In this document: positions 47,085 through 58,613 of the stretch, in pieces
Numbering within the stretch: position 1 is the first letter of the stretch
How the letters are laid out: each line of letters opens with the position of its first letter
From: Hibiscus mutabilis
Lineage: Eukaryota > Streptophyta > Magnoliopsida > Malvales > Malvaceae
Reading direction: 5' to 3'
Length of the DNA stretch: 64,000 nt
NCBI GenBank assembly: GCA_019671005.1
Contig: CM033714.1
Coordinates: forward strand, 87,101,909 to 87,165,908
Translations under genes and position numbers: made by a program
The notes under the pieces: model-generated
What the model was told of the DNA's origin: nothing
The model's input: the letters and a program-made list of their open reading frames with translations, nothing else
Database searches by the model: none

Positions 47085-47380
47085 TACAGGTATACCTGTT
47101 TCGATACGCCTAAAGGTTTTTGTTACAAGTTTTTGAAACTGTCAAAATGTGTTTTGATACAGGCCTTAGCCGTATCGAAACAAAAAGGGGTCATTTTGAT
47201 ACACCTCTATGGCGTTTCGATACGCTTATGTGGCATATATCCCAATGACCAAAACCCCCCAACGGTTATATTTCCAATGTTATTTTAAATTGCAGGTCGT
47301 ACCGATATGCCTAAACAGGTATCGATACGCATCAGCTGACCAGAGCTTAACAGCTAGTTATGAAGAAGGCCGTACCGATA
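47085..47380. repeat. GTATCGATAC/TTTCGATAC-type motifs in the copia 5' LTR
   Basis: Motifs such as TTTCGATACGCC, CGTATCGAAAC, CGTACCGATATGCC, GTATCGATACGC and CGTACCGATACGG occur about ten times. The counterparts in the 3' LTR are at 60765-61065. Confidence 0.85.
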
Positions 47381-47384
47381 CGGT

Positions 47385-48972
47385 TGATAAGCGTTCAAAA
47401 GTACTATTTTTCTTACCCTTTTTACTCATATTATTGTTAGACTTAGGCTCATATTAGTTGCATAGTTAGCCATTCATGCATTAATCCATGTTTCCTTCAA
47501 TCGTTGAGCTTGATTACATAACTTGGTGATTTTTGTGGAAATAGATGCTGCTTTGGTGTGTTTTTGTGTGTGTATGTGCAGGATCACTTGCCAAAGCAAT
47601 ACCGAGCTAGTTGCCAGGGCAATGCATGAAGGATATGCCGAGCTAGTTGCCAGGGCAGTGCATGAAGGAGACGCCGAGCCAGTTGCCATGGCATTTGTCG
47701 ACAAAGACCAAAAGCAATATGGATGTCGAAATTCATGACTTTACAAGCCCAAGATGACATGGAGCAAGGCCCAAGCCCAAAGGAATTTGATTGCCATGCA
47801 GAGATTAAAGAAGAGTTAAATTCCAAGAAGATAGGAGAAGTTCTAATAGGAATAAAATTATAATAAAGAATTATATTCTTTAAAGATAATTTAATTCCAA
47901 CTCAAACTCCTCCTCAAAGAAGGACTTTGGCCTAGCCCTATAAATATCAAGGAGATTTCGACAATTCCAGGAGAGAGCAAGAGGGAATTTCGACAACTCC
48001 AAGAGGGAGAGCAAGAGTTAATTTCGACAACTCCAAGAGAGGAAGCAGGGGGAATTTTCGGCAAGCATCTAGGGCAAGGAATTTTCGACAAGCTTCATCT
48101 TTTCTTCCTTGTTCGATTGGGTTCATGCTAGGGATTGTTTATCTTGTGTTTCTTTGGAACCTAGCCATGAACTAAATTTACTTGGCTATGGTTATTGTGT
48201 TTTGTGGTTGTGAGAAACTATTGGTTTTTGTTTAGGTAATAAGAGTTTGTACTTTTCTATTTCAAGGTTTATTCATTCTTGGTTCTTATTATTGTTTGCG
48301 AGTGAATTGGGAGAGGATCTCGTGATTTCATCCATTTATCTAATATCGGGAGAGTTAGATTCAAGAAACGAATGAGTATGGTCTTTACTCAATCCAATGA
48401 TGGTGAAGATTAATCCGGCTTAGGAATAAGTTAAGGATTTCAACGGCTAAGAGGAGCGCAAGATTGGTTGTTGTTCACCCTTGATTCACGCAGGGATGTA
48501 TTATCAAGGCATGCACAAGTAGCTAGAGTTTCGACTTAGGGATAAGAAGAAACCATTGAAGAACGCTCCGCCGAACCTTGAAGTTGCTGCCCAGTCGCCC
48601 AAGTAGTTGCCCAACTAGTCGCCCAGGCAACCATCAATTAGTTGCCAAGGCAACCCCGTTGTGCAAGTCGCCACGGCAACTGAGTTGCCCGTGCACTCTT
48701 TTACCAAGACGATCCAATCGGCTATCACACCTCAACTCACGATAACCTAGCCTATCTCTCTCATTCGAATTCATCTTTTCTTTTACTTAATTGCTTTCTA
48801 GATTAGTTATTAGTTAAAACTTCTATAATCCTTTACTTGTGTTTTTACTTTTTACAAGTGCAAGAGACTAGATTCTTGAAGTGGCACCAATCCTCGTGGA
48901 GACGATATCTTTTATACTATAACTTGCGACGTGTATACTTGCACATTTGCGTAGCACTTATTACGCGCAACA
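47385..48972 (+). repeat. 5' LTR of the inner Athila-type element
   Basis: This 1588-bp LTR matches 55993-57578. It contains GTTGCC/GGCAAC motifs near 47606-47690 and 48590-48690, including the perfect palindrome GTTGCCAAGGCAAC at 48641-48654. The tract 47940-48080 iterates AATTTCGACAACTCCAAGAG-like units. Confidence 0.95.
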
Positions 48973-48978
48973 AGTTTT

Positions 48979-48996
48979 TGGCGCCGTTGTCGGGAT
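48979..48996 (+). other. Primer-binding site of the inner Athila-type element
   Basis: TGGCGCCGTTGTCGGGAT begins six bases after the 5' LTR. It resembles the tRNA-complementary site usual for Athila-group elements and corresponds to the site at 40025-40043 of the other Athila copy. Confidence 0.85.
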
Positions 48997-49180
48997 TGGC
49001 AATAGCGACTTTGTTTTTACTTTCTTGACTTTTTTTTTTTTCTTGTTTAAAATTCAAAGGGCTAACAAACTTTGGTTTTGCATTGGTATATGACCGGGCG
49101 AGACCGACTTCACAGAATATCCCTTTGATCCGTAAATCGAACGAACCTTACAAAGACTTAGACGAAGGATAAGAGAAGCA

Positions 49181-50571
49181 ATGGCAAATCAAGACCGCAA
49201 TATGAATCAAGATGTTCGGCGGAGGAGGAGGATTGATTCTTGCTAAAATGTAACTATTCGAGACTATCTTGAAGAAGATCTTGATGGACTTAACCCGGAG
49301 TTGTCGCACTGAAATTGAAGCCGACCACTTTGAGTTGAAACCGTAATGTTTAATATGATCAACACAATAGGTCAATTTGGCGGCTCAAAGAATCGAAGAT
49401 GCACGACAACATCTGAAATCTTTCCTCGAGATTTGCAACTCGTTCAAGATACACGGAGTCACCCCTGATGTCTTACGATTAAGATTATTCCCCTATTCAC
49501 TGAGGGATAGGGCAAAAGCATGGCTAAATAGCATTCCTGCCGGATCCATAGCATCTTGGACTGATCTTTGTCGTGATTTCCTTGCTAGATTTAATCCTAC
49601 AAATTTAACTGATAAGCTTCGTAACGACATTACTTCTTTTCGGCAGGCAGATGATGAATCTATGTACGAGGCTTGGGAGCGATATAGAGAACTTCTACAC
49701 AAATGCCCTCTACACGGATTCCCGGTATGGACTCAAGTAACAATGTTTTACAACGCCGTGAATACACCAACAAGGATGATGCTAGACGCCTCGACAAACG
49801 GCATACTCCTAGATAAGTCGTCGGAAGAAGCAATGCAAATTTTAAACAGGCTGGCCAAGAACGACTATCAATTCCCATCTACTAGAAGAGGAGGAGTTAG
49901 ACGCCAAGCCCCAATACATGAACTAGGATCATCAGATTCAATTTCGGCACAATTGGCCGCATTAACCAAGATGGTCCAGAACATGCAAAAACCAAACAAC
50001 ACACATGAAGTCAAGGTAATGGATTCTTTTTGTGAGTTATGTGGCAATAACCATAATTCTTCTGAATGTATGCAGAATCCGGAATCTAGCTTCTATGTGG
50101 GGAATTACAATTGGAGCAACAACATGATGTCAAATACATACAATCCAGCTTGGAAGAAGCACCCAAATTTTTCATGGAGTAATCCCAACAATGCTCTAAA
50201 CCAGAACAATCAGAATGCACAAGCATCGGGATTCTAGCAGAATATGCCACGGCAAAGCATGATCCGCAAAGCAACAACCGACAACATCTAGTTCTTTGGA
50301 AAATTCTCTAAATGCTTTTATGATGAAAACTGAATCTTATATGGCTGAGAATAGTAATTTCATAAAAAGAACTGATGCTTTCATTAACAGGACCGAGATG
50401 AGATTGAAAAACCAAGAGGCGGGAATCAAATCATTGGAAAATCAAGTCGGACAACTTGCTCAAAATCTGAACACTAGACCACAAGTAGGTTTACCTAGCG
50501 ACATCAAGTCGCAAGAGAGAACGGCCATGAGCAATGTAAGGCAATCACCACCGAAGTGGCCAACAACTTAG
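49181..50571 (+). pseudogene. Gag region of the inner Athila-type element
   Basis: An ATG at 49181 opens MANQDRNMNQDVRRRRRID and is stopped within 25 codons. From 49377 a 286-codon frame carries the Gag core (HLKSFLEICNSFKIHGVTPD, RDRAKAWLNSIPAGSIASW, FLARFNPTNLTDKLRNDI) and a CX2CX3HX4C knuckle (CELCGNNHNSSEC), ending at a stop at 50237. The continuation at 50296-50571 (LENQVGQLAQNLNTRP) is the C-terminal Gag helix. One stop and a frame change separate the two. Confidence 0.85.
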
Positions 50572-50773
50572 AGAGGTTCAAACCCGCTCGTCAAACAAAA
50601 CTCCACAAAAAGATCAAGACGAACCTAGCGGCAAAGTCTCAGATGCTGAACCAGGAATTGTTGCGGCAACCGCAATAAGCATGCCTCGGCAACCGATGAC
50701 GCCAAAGAACTTGCGATAAGCACACCTCGGCAACCCAGGTTGGTAACGTATCGGCAACTCGGATGTCCCAACA

Positions 50774-51460
50774 ATGCCGTCAATCGGGTTTCAAACCAAT
50801 GAAAGGATAGAAGATATCCGACTTCCACCACCATTCCCACAAAGGTTGAAGCGACAAAAGCAAGAATACCAATTCAAGAAGTTTCTTGATATCCTAAAGC
50901 AAGTCCACATCAACTTGCCATTGGTGGAAGCAATTGAACAAATGCCAAACTATGCCAAGTTTCTTAAAGACATTGTGTCCAAGAGAACAAGGCTAGGAGA
51001 GTTTGAAACAAAGGGCGCGCTGAGAGGATGCATGGCAATGTTGCACAATCGCATGCCGCCCAAGTTGAAGGATCCCGGAAGTTTCACAATACCCCTGTTC
51101 TATTGGAAATCACTATGTCGGGAAAACACTATGCGACCTAGGGGCTAGCATAAACTTGATGCCTAAATCGGTTTTCGAAACTAGAGTCGGGAAGGCAAGA
51201 CCCTACACGATTATCTTTGCGGCTAGCCGCCAGATCCTATGTGCATCCGAGGGAAAAATCGAGGACATCTTGGTAAAAGTTGATAAATTTATTTTTTCCC
51301 GCTGACTTTATTGTTTTGGATTGTGAAGCGAGATGAGCATGCGCCTATCATTCTCGGGAGACCATTCCTAGCGGCGGGAGAACTTTGATTGATGTTGAAA
51401 AGGGAGAACTCACAATGAGGGTGAATGACCCAGCAGTAAAACTAAATGTGTTCCAAACAC
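50774..51460 (+). pseudogene. Protease region of the inner Athila-type element
   Basis: 50774-51148 reads RLKRQKQEYQFKKFLDILKQ, PLVEAIEQMPNYAKFLKDIV and CMAMLHNRMPPKLKDPGSFT, the conserved lead-in to the protease. After a frame change the retropepsin active site appears as DLGASINLMPKSVF near 51135-51175, followed by DEHAPIILGRPFLA near 51335. At least two frame shifts break it. Confidence 0.8.
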
Positions 51461-51829
51461 TAATGCATGCCGATGATCCGGAAGAATGCCAACTACTTCA
51501 TGCCACGGCAGAGTTTAACCGATGAGGAATTTAGTTGCCTCGGCAACTACATTGCCGATCAAGAGGAACCCGAGGAGTATGAAGAACCGGTCGATGAGGA
51601 ACAACCAGAAGATGCAAATTGGCTAGTCAATCGACCCGGTACATACTTTGAACCACTGGACTACTCGGGTAAGGAAGGTAAGATCGAAAAACCATCTATC
51701 GAAAATCCACCAATTCTTGAGTTGAAACAATTGCGAGCAATCAAATATGTATACTTAGGGATCGATAATACATTACCCGTAATTATTTCCTCTAAGTTAC
51801 TGACTGCCGAGAGAAAAGAAGCTGATCAA

Positions 51830-53270
51830 CATGTTGAAGCTACATAAAAATGCAATAGGGTGGACAATTGTCGACTTGAAGGGAATTAGCCCGGCGGTGT
51901 GCATGCACAAGATCTTGTTGGAAGATGATCACAAACCTTCAATTGAGGCCCCAGAGGAGACTGAATCATGCCATGAAAGGGGTTGTAATGAAAGAAATCA
52001 TCAAATGGCTTGACGCCTAGGCATTATATACCCTATCTCCGATAAGTGCGTGGGTAAGTCCGGTACAATGTGTGCCGAAAAAGGGAGGTATAACAGTGGT
52101 AAGCAATGAAAATAATGAACTTATCCCAACCAGACTGTGTGACCGGTTGGAGGGTTTGTATGGACTATCGAAAGCTAAACAAAGCCACTAGGAAAGATCA
52201 CTTCCCATTACCCTTTATTGATCAAATGCTTGACCGTCTTGCGGGTAAACCCTTTTCTTGTTTTCTTGATGGTTATTCAGGTTACAATCAGATTGCCATA
52301 GCACGGAAGATCAAGAAAAGACAACCTTCACATGCCCCCTACGGTACTTATGCCTTCCGAAGGATGCCGTTCGGATTGTGTAACGCCCGACAACCTTCCA
52401 AAGATGCATGATGGCGCTCTTTTCGGACATGGTCGAAGACTTCCTTGAGATCTTCATGGATGATTTTTCGGTTTTTGGTAATGACTTGACGGCTGTCTCG
52501 GCAATTTAGAGAGGGTGTTGGCAAGATGCGAAGAAACGGATTTAGTCCTCAATTGGGAGAAATGCCACTTTATGGTAGATGAAGGAATAGTGCTCGGCCA
52601 TAAGATTTCATCCAAGGGAATTGAAGTAGACAAAGCCAAGGTGGACGTGATCGAGAGATTACCCCACCAAATTCGGTTAAAGGAATTGAAGTTTTCTCGG
52701 ACATGCGAGTTTTTACAGGAGGTTCATTCATAATTTTTCTAAAATCACTAAACCTTTGTGTAATCTGCTTGAACAGGATAAAGTCTTCGATTTTGATGAT
52801 TCTTGCACTCAAACATTCGAAACCCTAAAGAAAAAGCTTGCCTCGGCACCCATTGTCGTTCCACCAAATTGGACGCTACCTTTTGAGCTCATGTGTGATG
52901 CAAGTGATTTGCGGGTAGGAGCGATCCTAGGCCAACGCACAGGTAAGACCTTCCATGTGATATACTACGCTAGTAAAACTCTTAATGATGCTCAAGTGAA
53001 TTACACAACAACGGAGAAAGAGTTACTAGTGTAGTTTTCGTGATTTGACAAGTTCCGATCCTATTTAATTGGTACAAAGGTAATTGTTCATACGGACCAT
53101 TCGGCAATCAAATACTTATTTGCTAAAAAGGATGCTAAACCTCGTTTGATTCGTTGGATATTACTTTTACAAGAATTTGATATTGAAATTAAGGACAAGA
53201 AAGGAACAGAAAATCAAGTGGCCGATCACTTATCACGTTTGGAACGCAATAGGGAGAAGGACGCGGATCT
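51830..53270 (+). pseudogene. Reverse transcriptase and RNase H region
   Basis: Segments in order: CMDYRKLNKATRKDHFPLPF and CFLDGYSGYNQIAIA (52150-52300), GTYAFRRMPFGLCNA, the catalytic FMDD in EIFMDDFSVFG near 52450-52480, LNWEKCHFMVDEGIVLGHKI, then the RNase H part with LMCDASDLRVGAILGQR, TLNDAQVNYTTTEKELLV, HTDHSAIKYLFAKKDAKPRL and GTENQVADHLSRLE ending near 53245. Several stops and frame changes occur, so no functional polyprotein is made from this copy. Confidence 0.9.
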
Positions 53271-53480
53271 AGAGATATGCGATGCATTCCCGGATGAACA
53301 AATTCTAATTGCCTCGGCAACCCTCAACGCCTCGGCAGCCCATGACGCCTTGACAACCATGGATGCACACGCCTCGGCAACTCTCGACGCCGCAGCAGTC
53401 TTTGACGCACACGCCTCGGCAATTTTGGGAGCAGACACTACGGCAAAGACATGCCCGGCAATACCGCACGCAGATTTAGT
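53250..53480 (+). repeat. Ala-rich linker built from GCCTCGGCAAC repeats
   Basis: Between RNase H and the integrase zinc finger lies an in-frame low-complexity stretch (ASATLNASAAHDALTTMDAH and onward) encoded by copies of GCCTCGGCAAC and derivatives (about 53310-53470). It is unlike the conserved domains on either side. The same 11-base word occurs elsewhere in the element. Confidence 0.8.
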
Positions 53481-54747
53481 TAACTTCCTTGTTTGTGGTA
53501 TTTTTCCGTATGGCATTACTCACCAAGGGAAGAAGCGGTTCCGCCATGATGCTAAGCATTACTTTTGGGACGAGCCTCTTTTGTTTAAACAATGTGCAGA
53601 TCAGGTTATACGCCGATGTGTCCCTGAAGAAAAGCAACAGAATGTACTCCGGCAATGCCATTCTTCACCCTATGGAGGACATTTTGGAGGAACTCGTACC
53701 GCGGCCAAAGTCTTGCAATCCGGTTTGTATTGGCCAACATTATACAAAGATGCCCAAGACTTTTTCAAGCAATGTGATCGTTGCTAGAGGACGGGCAATA
53801 TCTCTAGACGACATGAGATGCCACTCCAGAACATCATCGAGGTAGAACTGTTCGATGTATGGGGGATCGATTTTATGGGACCTTTCCCATCTTCATTCGG
53901 CAACCTCTACATCTTACTCGCCATCGACTATGTGTCTAAGTGGGTAGAGGCAGCTGTAGTTCCCAACGACGATTCCAAGACCGTGCAACGATTCCTGCAG
54001 AAAAACATATTTACACGGTTTGGGATGCCGAGAGCAATTATCAGCGACGACAGCAAGCATTTTGACAACAAACTAATTGCCAAGATGTTGCAACGCTTCG
54101 GCATATCACACAAGATCGCCACGGCATATCACCCACAAACCAACGGGCAAGCAGAAATTTCCAACCGGGAGTTGAAGGGAATACTCGAGAAAGTTGTAAA
54201 TCCCTCAAGGAAGGATTGGTCATTAAGACTAGATGACGCACTTTGGGCATATCGCACTGCATTCAAAACACCATTAGGTATGTCCCCCTTTCGGCTTGTC
54301 TATGGTAAAACATGTCATCTACCGGTGGAAATCGAGCACAAGGCGTACTGGGCAATCAAGACCGTGAATATGGATTGGGAAAGTGCCGGACAAAAGCGTT
54401 TGATGGATCTCAATTAGATAGAAGAATTCCGTGCACTCGCCTATAACAATGCACGAATCTACAAGGAGAAAACAAAGCGATGGCACGACAAGAAACTATT
54501 GCCACAGCAATTCACGCCAGGGCAACTAGTTCTCCTATTCAATTCTCGGCTAAAACTTTTCCCGAGAAAGCTGAAATCAAGATGGTCGGGACCATTTGAA
54601 GTCGTCAAACCATTCTCCCATGGCGCCGTGATAATCAAGTCCATCTCTGACAACCATGAATTCAAAGTTAATGGACAAAGATTGAAGCACTACAATGGTG
54701 CCCATGTGGAACGTAACAAGGACGTGGTCAACTTAGGAGATGCATGA
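53480..54747 (+). pseudogene. Integrase region of the inner Athila-type element
   Basis: The zinc finger (CHSSPYGGHFGGTRTA ... FFKQCDRC) ends in a stop at 53785. The catalytic core follows at 53818: WGIDFMGPFPSS with the first Asp, IISDDSKHF with the second Asp, and NGQAEISNREL with the Glu. The usual SDGGSHF is changed to SDDSKHF. The C-terminal part (FTPGQLVLLFNSRLKLFPRK and WSGPFEVVKPF) ends at a stop at 54745-54747. A stop at 54415-54417 splits the frame. Confidence 0.9.
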
Positions 54748-54889
54748 GCATGCTCTCCTCTCAGTATTTCCTTTTTCTTTTTCTTTTTATTTTCATTTTT
54801 ATTTTTAGGAGATATTTTATTTTTTCTTCATTATCTTTAGTTTTCAGGTTTTCTTTGTTTTCTTTTTCACAACAAGACTCACAACTACT

Positions 54890-55126
54890 ATGCTAAGGAA
54901 ATTTACTGCCAAGATTCTTGCCCCGGCAATCAATGAAGAAGATGCCGCGGCAACCTACATCGTGCCTATACAAGCTGATGCCACGGCAACCAACCCTGAA
55001 GATGCCACGGCAACCAAAGCTAAAGACATCCCAGCAACAAGAAAACAACCATCGCATTCAAGCAAGAGAATCAAGACACCGACCAAAAGGAAACTAATCA
55101 TCTACGATGACGAACTCTCGGAGTAA
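54890..55126 (+). CDS. Short Ala/Thr-rich ORF downstream of integrase
   Basis: A 78-codon frame starting MLRKFTAKILAPAINEEDAA and ending KRKLIIYDDELSE. Its middle is built from GCC-CGGCAAC repeats (residues ADATAT, EDATAT). It has no recognisable domain. It sits where Athila-group elements carry an extra ORF or a long 3' untranslated region; whether it is translated is unknown. Confidence 0.35.
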   Translation: MLRKFTAKILAPAINEEDAAATYIVPIQADATATNPEDATATKAKDIPATRKQPSHSSKRIKTPTKRKLIIYDDELSE

Positions 55127-55522
55127 GTCCTCGTATGCATTTTTATTTTTATTGTTATTTTTCGTTATTTTTATGCATGCATTGAGGACAATGCCTCACT
55201 CGAGTTTGGGGGGGATTGTTATTAGTAATTACCATGTTTAGTTACATTAATTTTAAGCATTACATTTAGGATACATAAATTGCTTGCCATGCCTTTAATT
55301 GGAACAAGAATTGCTTAGATTTGATGAATATTCAATGATGACTTTACCAATGCACTTAATTGATAGAATTTTTATTCTAGGATAACCATGGAAAAACTTA
55401 GAATTTTACTATGATGCTAAATTTGATGAAACACTGTTGTGGTTTGATTGATTTAAGGAGTTCTAGTAAACTTAGGTTGATAATTAACTAATTGGGGGAT
55501 TAGAATAAAAATTGGATGAATG

Positions 55523-55705
55523 CTAGAGGTGCCCGAAATTGGCTCTAGCATATGCTAAAAAAATTGATCACTAGAGGTGCCCGAAACTGGCTCTAGGAGG
55601 CGTTAAATTTTTTTTACTAGAGGTGTCCGAAACCGGCTCTAGTCGATTAAATTAACTTAAGAAAACTAAAAATAAAACACTAGAGGTGCCCGAAATTGGC
55701 TCTAG
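55523..55705 (+). repeat. Four 26-bp hairpin repeats in the 3' region
   Basis: Copies at 55523-55548, 55571-55596, 55617-55642 and 55680-55705 all have CTAGAG and CTCTAG arms around a 14-base centre (GTGCCCGAAATTGG with small changes). The spacing is 48, 46 and 63 bp. The spacers between copies are unrelated AT-rich sequence, so the hairpin itself is what is conserved. Confidence 0.92.
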
Positions 55706-55977
55706 TTAAAACATGTTAAAAAAAAACTCAATGAAGTAATTTGAAAACCTATTGTTTGCATAGAATCCGAAAAATCAACTTGCACACAACTCCACACACA
55801 CTCACAAGCATTATAGTTTGATTCCGAGTAACTCCTCAGTTTTCCGAAAAATAAAAAGCCAATCATACTTTGTGCCCCGGTTCAGAGAATTGAAATCAAG
55901 TTCAAAGCTAAGTTTGTGAAAATTTGAAGTCTTGGCAGATAATTATGAGTTTGCATTGCTTGAGGACAAGCAATAGT

Positions 55978-55992
55978 TCGAGTTTGGGGGTG
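55978..55992 (+). other. Polypurine tract region of the inner Athila-type element
   Basis: CGAGTTTGGGGGTG lies directly before the 3' LTR. This short G-rich tract, preceded by TTCGAG, sits where plus-strand priming would start. Confidence 0.7.
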
Positions 55993-57578
55993 TGATAAGT
56001 GTTCAAAAGTACTATTTTTCTTACCCTTTTTACTCATATTATTGTTAGACTTAGGCTCATATTAGTTGCATAGTTAGCCATTCATGCATTAATCCATGTT
56101 TCCTTCAATCGTTGAGCTTGATTACATAACTTGGTGATTTTTGTGGAAATAGATGCTGCTTTGGTGTGTTTTTTTGTGTGTGTATGCAGGATCACTTGCC
56201 AAAGCAATGCCGAGCTAGTTGCCGGGCAATGCATGAAGGATATGCCGAGCTAGTTGCCGCAGCGGTGCATGAAGGAGACGCCGAGCCAGTTGCCATGGCA
56301 TTTGTCGACAAAGACCAAAAGCAATATGGATGTCGAAATTCATGACTTTACAAGCCCAAGATGACATGGAGCAAGGCCCAAGCCCAAAGGAATTTGATTG
56401 CCATGCAGAGATTAAAGAAGAGTTAAATTCCAAGAAGATAGGAGAAATTCTAATAGGAATAAAATTATAATAAAGAATTATATTCTTTAAAGATAATTTA
56501 ATTCCAACTTAAACTCCTCCTCAAAGAAGGACTTTGGCCTAGCCCTATAAATATCAAGGAGATTTCGACAATTCCAGGAGAGAGCAAGAGGGAATTTCGA
56601 CAACTCCAAGAGGGAGAGCAAGAGTTAATTTCGAAAACTCCAAGAGAGGAAGCAAGGGGAATTTTCGGCAAGCATCTAGGGCAAGGAATTTTCGACAAGC
56701 TTCATCTTTTCTTCCTTGTTCGATTGGGTTCATGCTAGGGATTGTTTATCTTGTGTTTCTTTGGAACCTAGCCATGAACTAAATTTACTTGGCTATGGTT
56801 ATTGTGTTTTGTGGTTGTGAGAAACTATTGGTTTTTGTTTAGGTAATAAGAGTTTGCACTTTTCTATTTCAAGGTTTATTCATTCTTAGTTCTTATTATT
56901 GTTTGCGAGTGAATTGGGAGAGGATCTCGTGATTTCATCCATTTATCTAATATCGGGAGAGTTAGATTCAAGAAACGAATGAGTATGGTCTTTACTCAAT
57001 CCAATGATGGTGAAGATTAATCCGGCTTAGGAATAAGTTAAGGATTTCAACGGCTAAGAGGAGCGCAAGATTGGTTGTTGTTCACCCTTGATTCACGCAG
57101 GGATGTATTATCAAGGCATGCACAAGTAGCTAGAGTTTCGACTTAGGGATAAGAAGAAACCATTGAAGAACGCTCCTCCGAACCTTGAAGTTGCTGCCCA
57201 GTCGCCCAAGTAGTTGCCCAACTAGTCGCCCAGGCAACCATCAATTAGTTGCCAAGGCAACCCCGTTGTGCAAGTCGCCACGGCAACTGAGTTGCCCGTG
57301 CACTCTTTTACCAAGACGATCCAATCGGCTATCACACCTCAACTCATGATAACCTAGCCTATCTCTCTCATTCGAATTCATCTTTTCTTTTACTTAATTG
57401 CTTTCTAGATTAGTTATTAGTTAAAACTTCTATAATCCTTTACTTGTGTTTTTACTTTTTACAGTGCAAGAGACTAGATTCTTGAAGTGGCACCAATCCC
57501 TGTGGAGACGATATCTTTTATACTATAACTTGCGACGTGTATACTTGCACATTTGCGTAGCACTTATTACGCGCAACA
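55993..57578 (+). repeat. 3' LTR of the inner Athila-type element
   Basis: 1586 bp, near-identical to the 5' LTR. Visible differences include AGTGTTC for AGCGTTC near the start, a longer T run near 56168 and a changed GTTGCC motif near 56250. The perfect palindrome GTTGCCAAGGCAAC is at 57248-57261. Confidence 0.95.
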
Positions 57579-57766
57579 ACGGTTACCCGCGTACCGATAC
57601 AGACAGTCTTAGAATTGCAATTAATGTAGAAAATAAAGACCCCAACGGCTCCAATTCAATCCCAACGGTCTCCAATGGCTAGGACTCAATTGGGAATATA
57701 AAATGGACCTCCAAGCATCCATGGAAGACTAATGCTTCAGTTGTCAACAACATCATGATCAAATAT

Positions 57767-58400
57767 TTGTCTTAGAGCTTAATTGTATATTTGTTTGTAC
57801 AGACAACACTTGTGAGCTTTAATTGTAATATTTTTGCTCAAGTGTTTTAGGTTTTAGGTGAGTGCTTAGTGTGCAAACATCTACCTATTAAAAGGAATTT
57901 CAGTTTGCTAGGATTCTCTTTGTTAGATAGTGCTCCCAACACTCAGTTTGTGAGTTCTTGGATGTTAGATCACAGGTTGTGATTCTAGGATTGTAACGGT
58001 TTCCTCATAATCCTAGAAAAGGGGACGAATCAATTAGTGAATTGGTTGGAAAATCCTTAGTGGGAGCTAAGGTAGTGGATGTAGGTGCTTGTTCAAATTG
58101 TGTCTTAGGGCTTTAATTGTTCATCCTTTGTATAGACAACACTTGTGAGCCAAAATTGTCATATTTGCTCAAGTGTTTAGGTTTGGGTGAGAGCTTAAAG
58201 AGTGCAAACAAATACCTTGTGAGAGGAATTTTAGTTTGCTTATTTTTCTTCTCTTGTAAAGAGTGTTTGGTTAATCTTTGGGTAGAAAGATTAACCGTTT
58301 GTAAGGGTTTCCTCTTAATCCTAGAAAAGGGGACGAATCAATTAGTGAATTGGTTGAAAATCCTTAGTGGGAGCTAAGGTAGTGGATGTGGGTGCTTGTT
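57767..58400 (+). repeat. Tandem duplication inside the copia 5' LTR
   Basis: A segment of about 330 bp running from TTGT-TTAGGGCTTTAATTG through GACAACACTTGTGAGC to AGGTAGTGGATGTAGGTGCTTG occurs twice (about 57767-58100 and 58101-58400). The 3' LTR has it once, which explains why the 5' LTR (about 1426 bp) is longer than the 3' LTR (1071 bp). Confidence 0.85.
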
Positions 58401-58613
58401 CGAAGCCTAAACCACTATAAATTCATCGTGTCATTCATTTTTCGGCTTCCACAAATCAACCACCCTAAATCCAACTTCTCCACCACTTGGCAAGCATCAG
58501 ATGAAGGTGATCATCTAGCTCAACAATTGGTATCAGAGCAAGGCTCAATCGAAGAAGATTAACATCCTTTTGAGGCGATCCGGGCTTGACCATAAATTTA
58601 ATCAATCGACGAA

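Larger units (their letters stand above)
47385..57578 (+). mobile_element. Full-length Athila-type Ty3/gypsy retrotransposon, inner level of the nest
   Basis: The element is 10.2 kb. Its LTRs are 47385-48972 and 55993-57578, both TGATAAG...GCGCAACA. The TSD ACGGT lies at 47380-47384 and 57579-57583. The uninterrupted copia LTR at 61033-61050 (CGTACCGATACGGTTACC) shows the empty site. The primer-binding site is TGGCGCCGTTGTCGGG at 48979. Gag, protease, reverse transcriptase, RNase H and integrase segments follow in gypsy order, all with stops or frame breaks. The LTRs are near-identical by eye, so this is the youngest layer of the nest. Confidence 0.95.

Noticed and set aside
47474..47826. Minus-strand Ala/Trp-rich ORFs in the Athila LTRs (also at 56215-56433)
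   Set aside because: They are produced by the GTTGCC/GGCAAC repeats within the LTR. They have no start context and no domain.
55523..55705. CRISPR-like array
   Set aside because: There are four palindromic repeats with unequal AT-rich spacers inside a plant retrotransposon. CRISPR arrays belong to prokaryotes.
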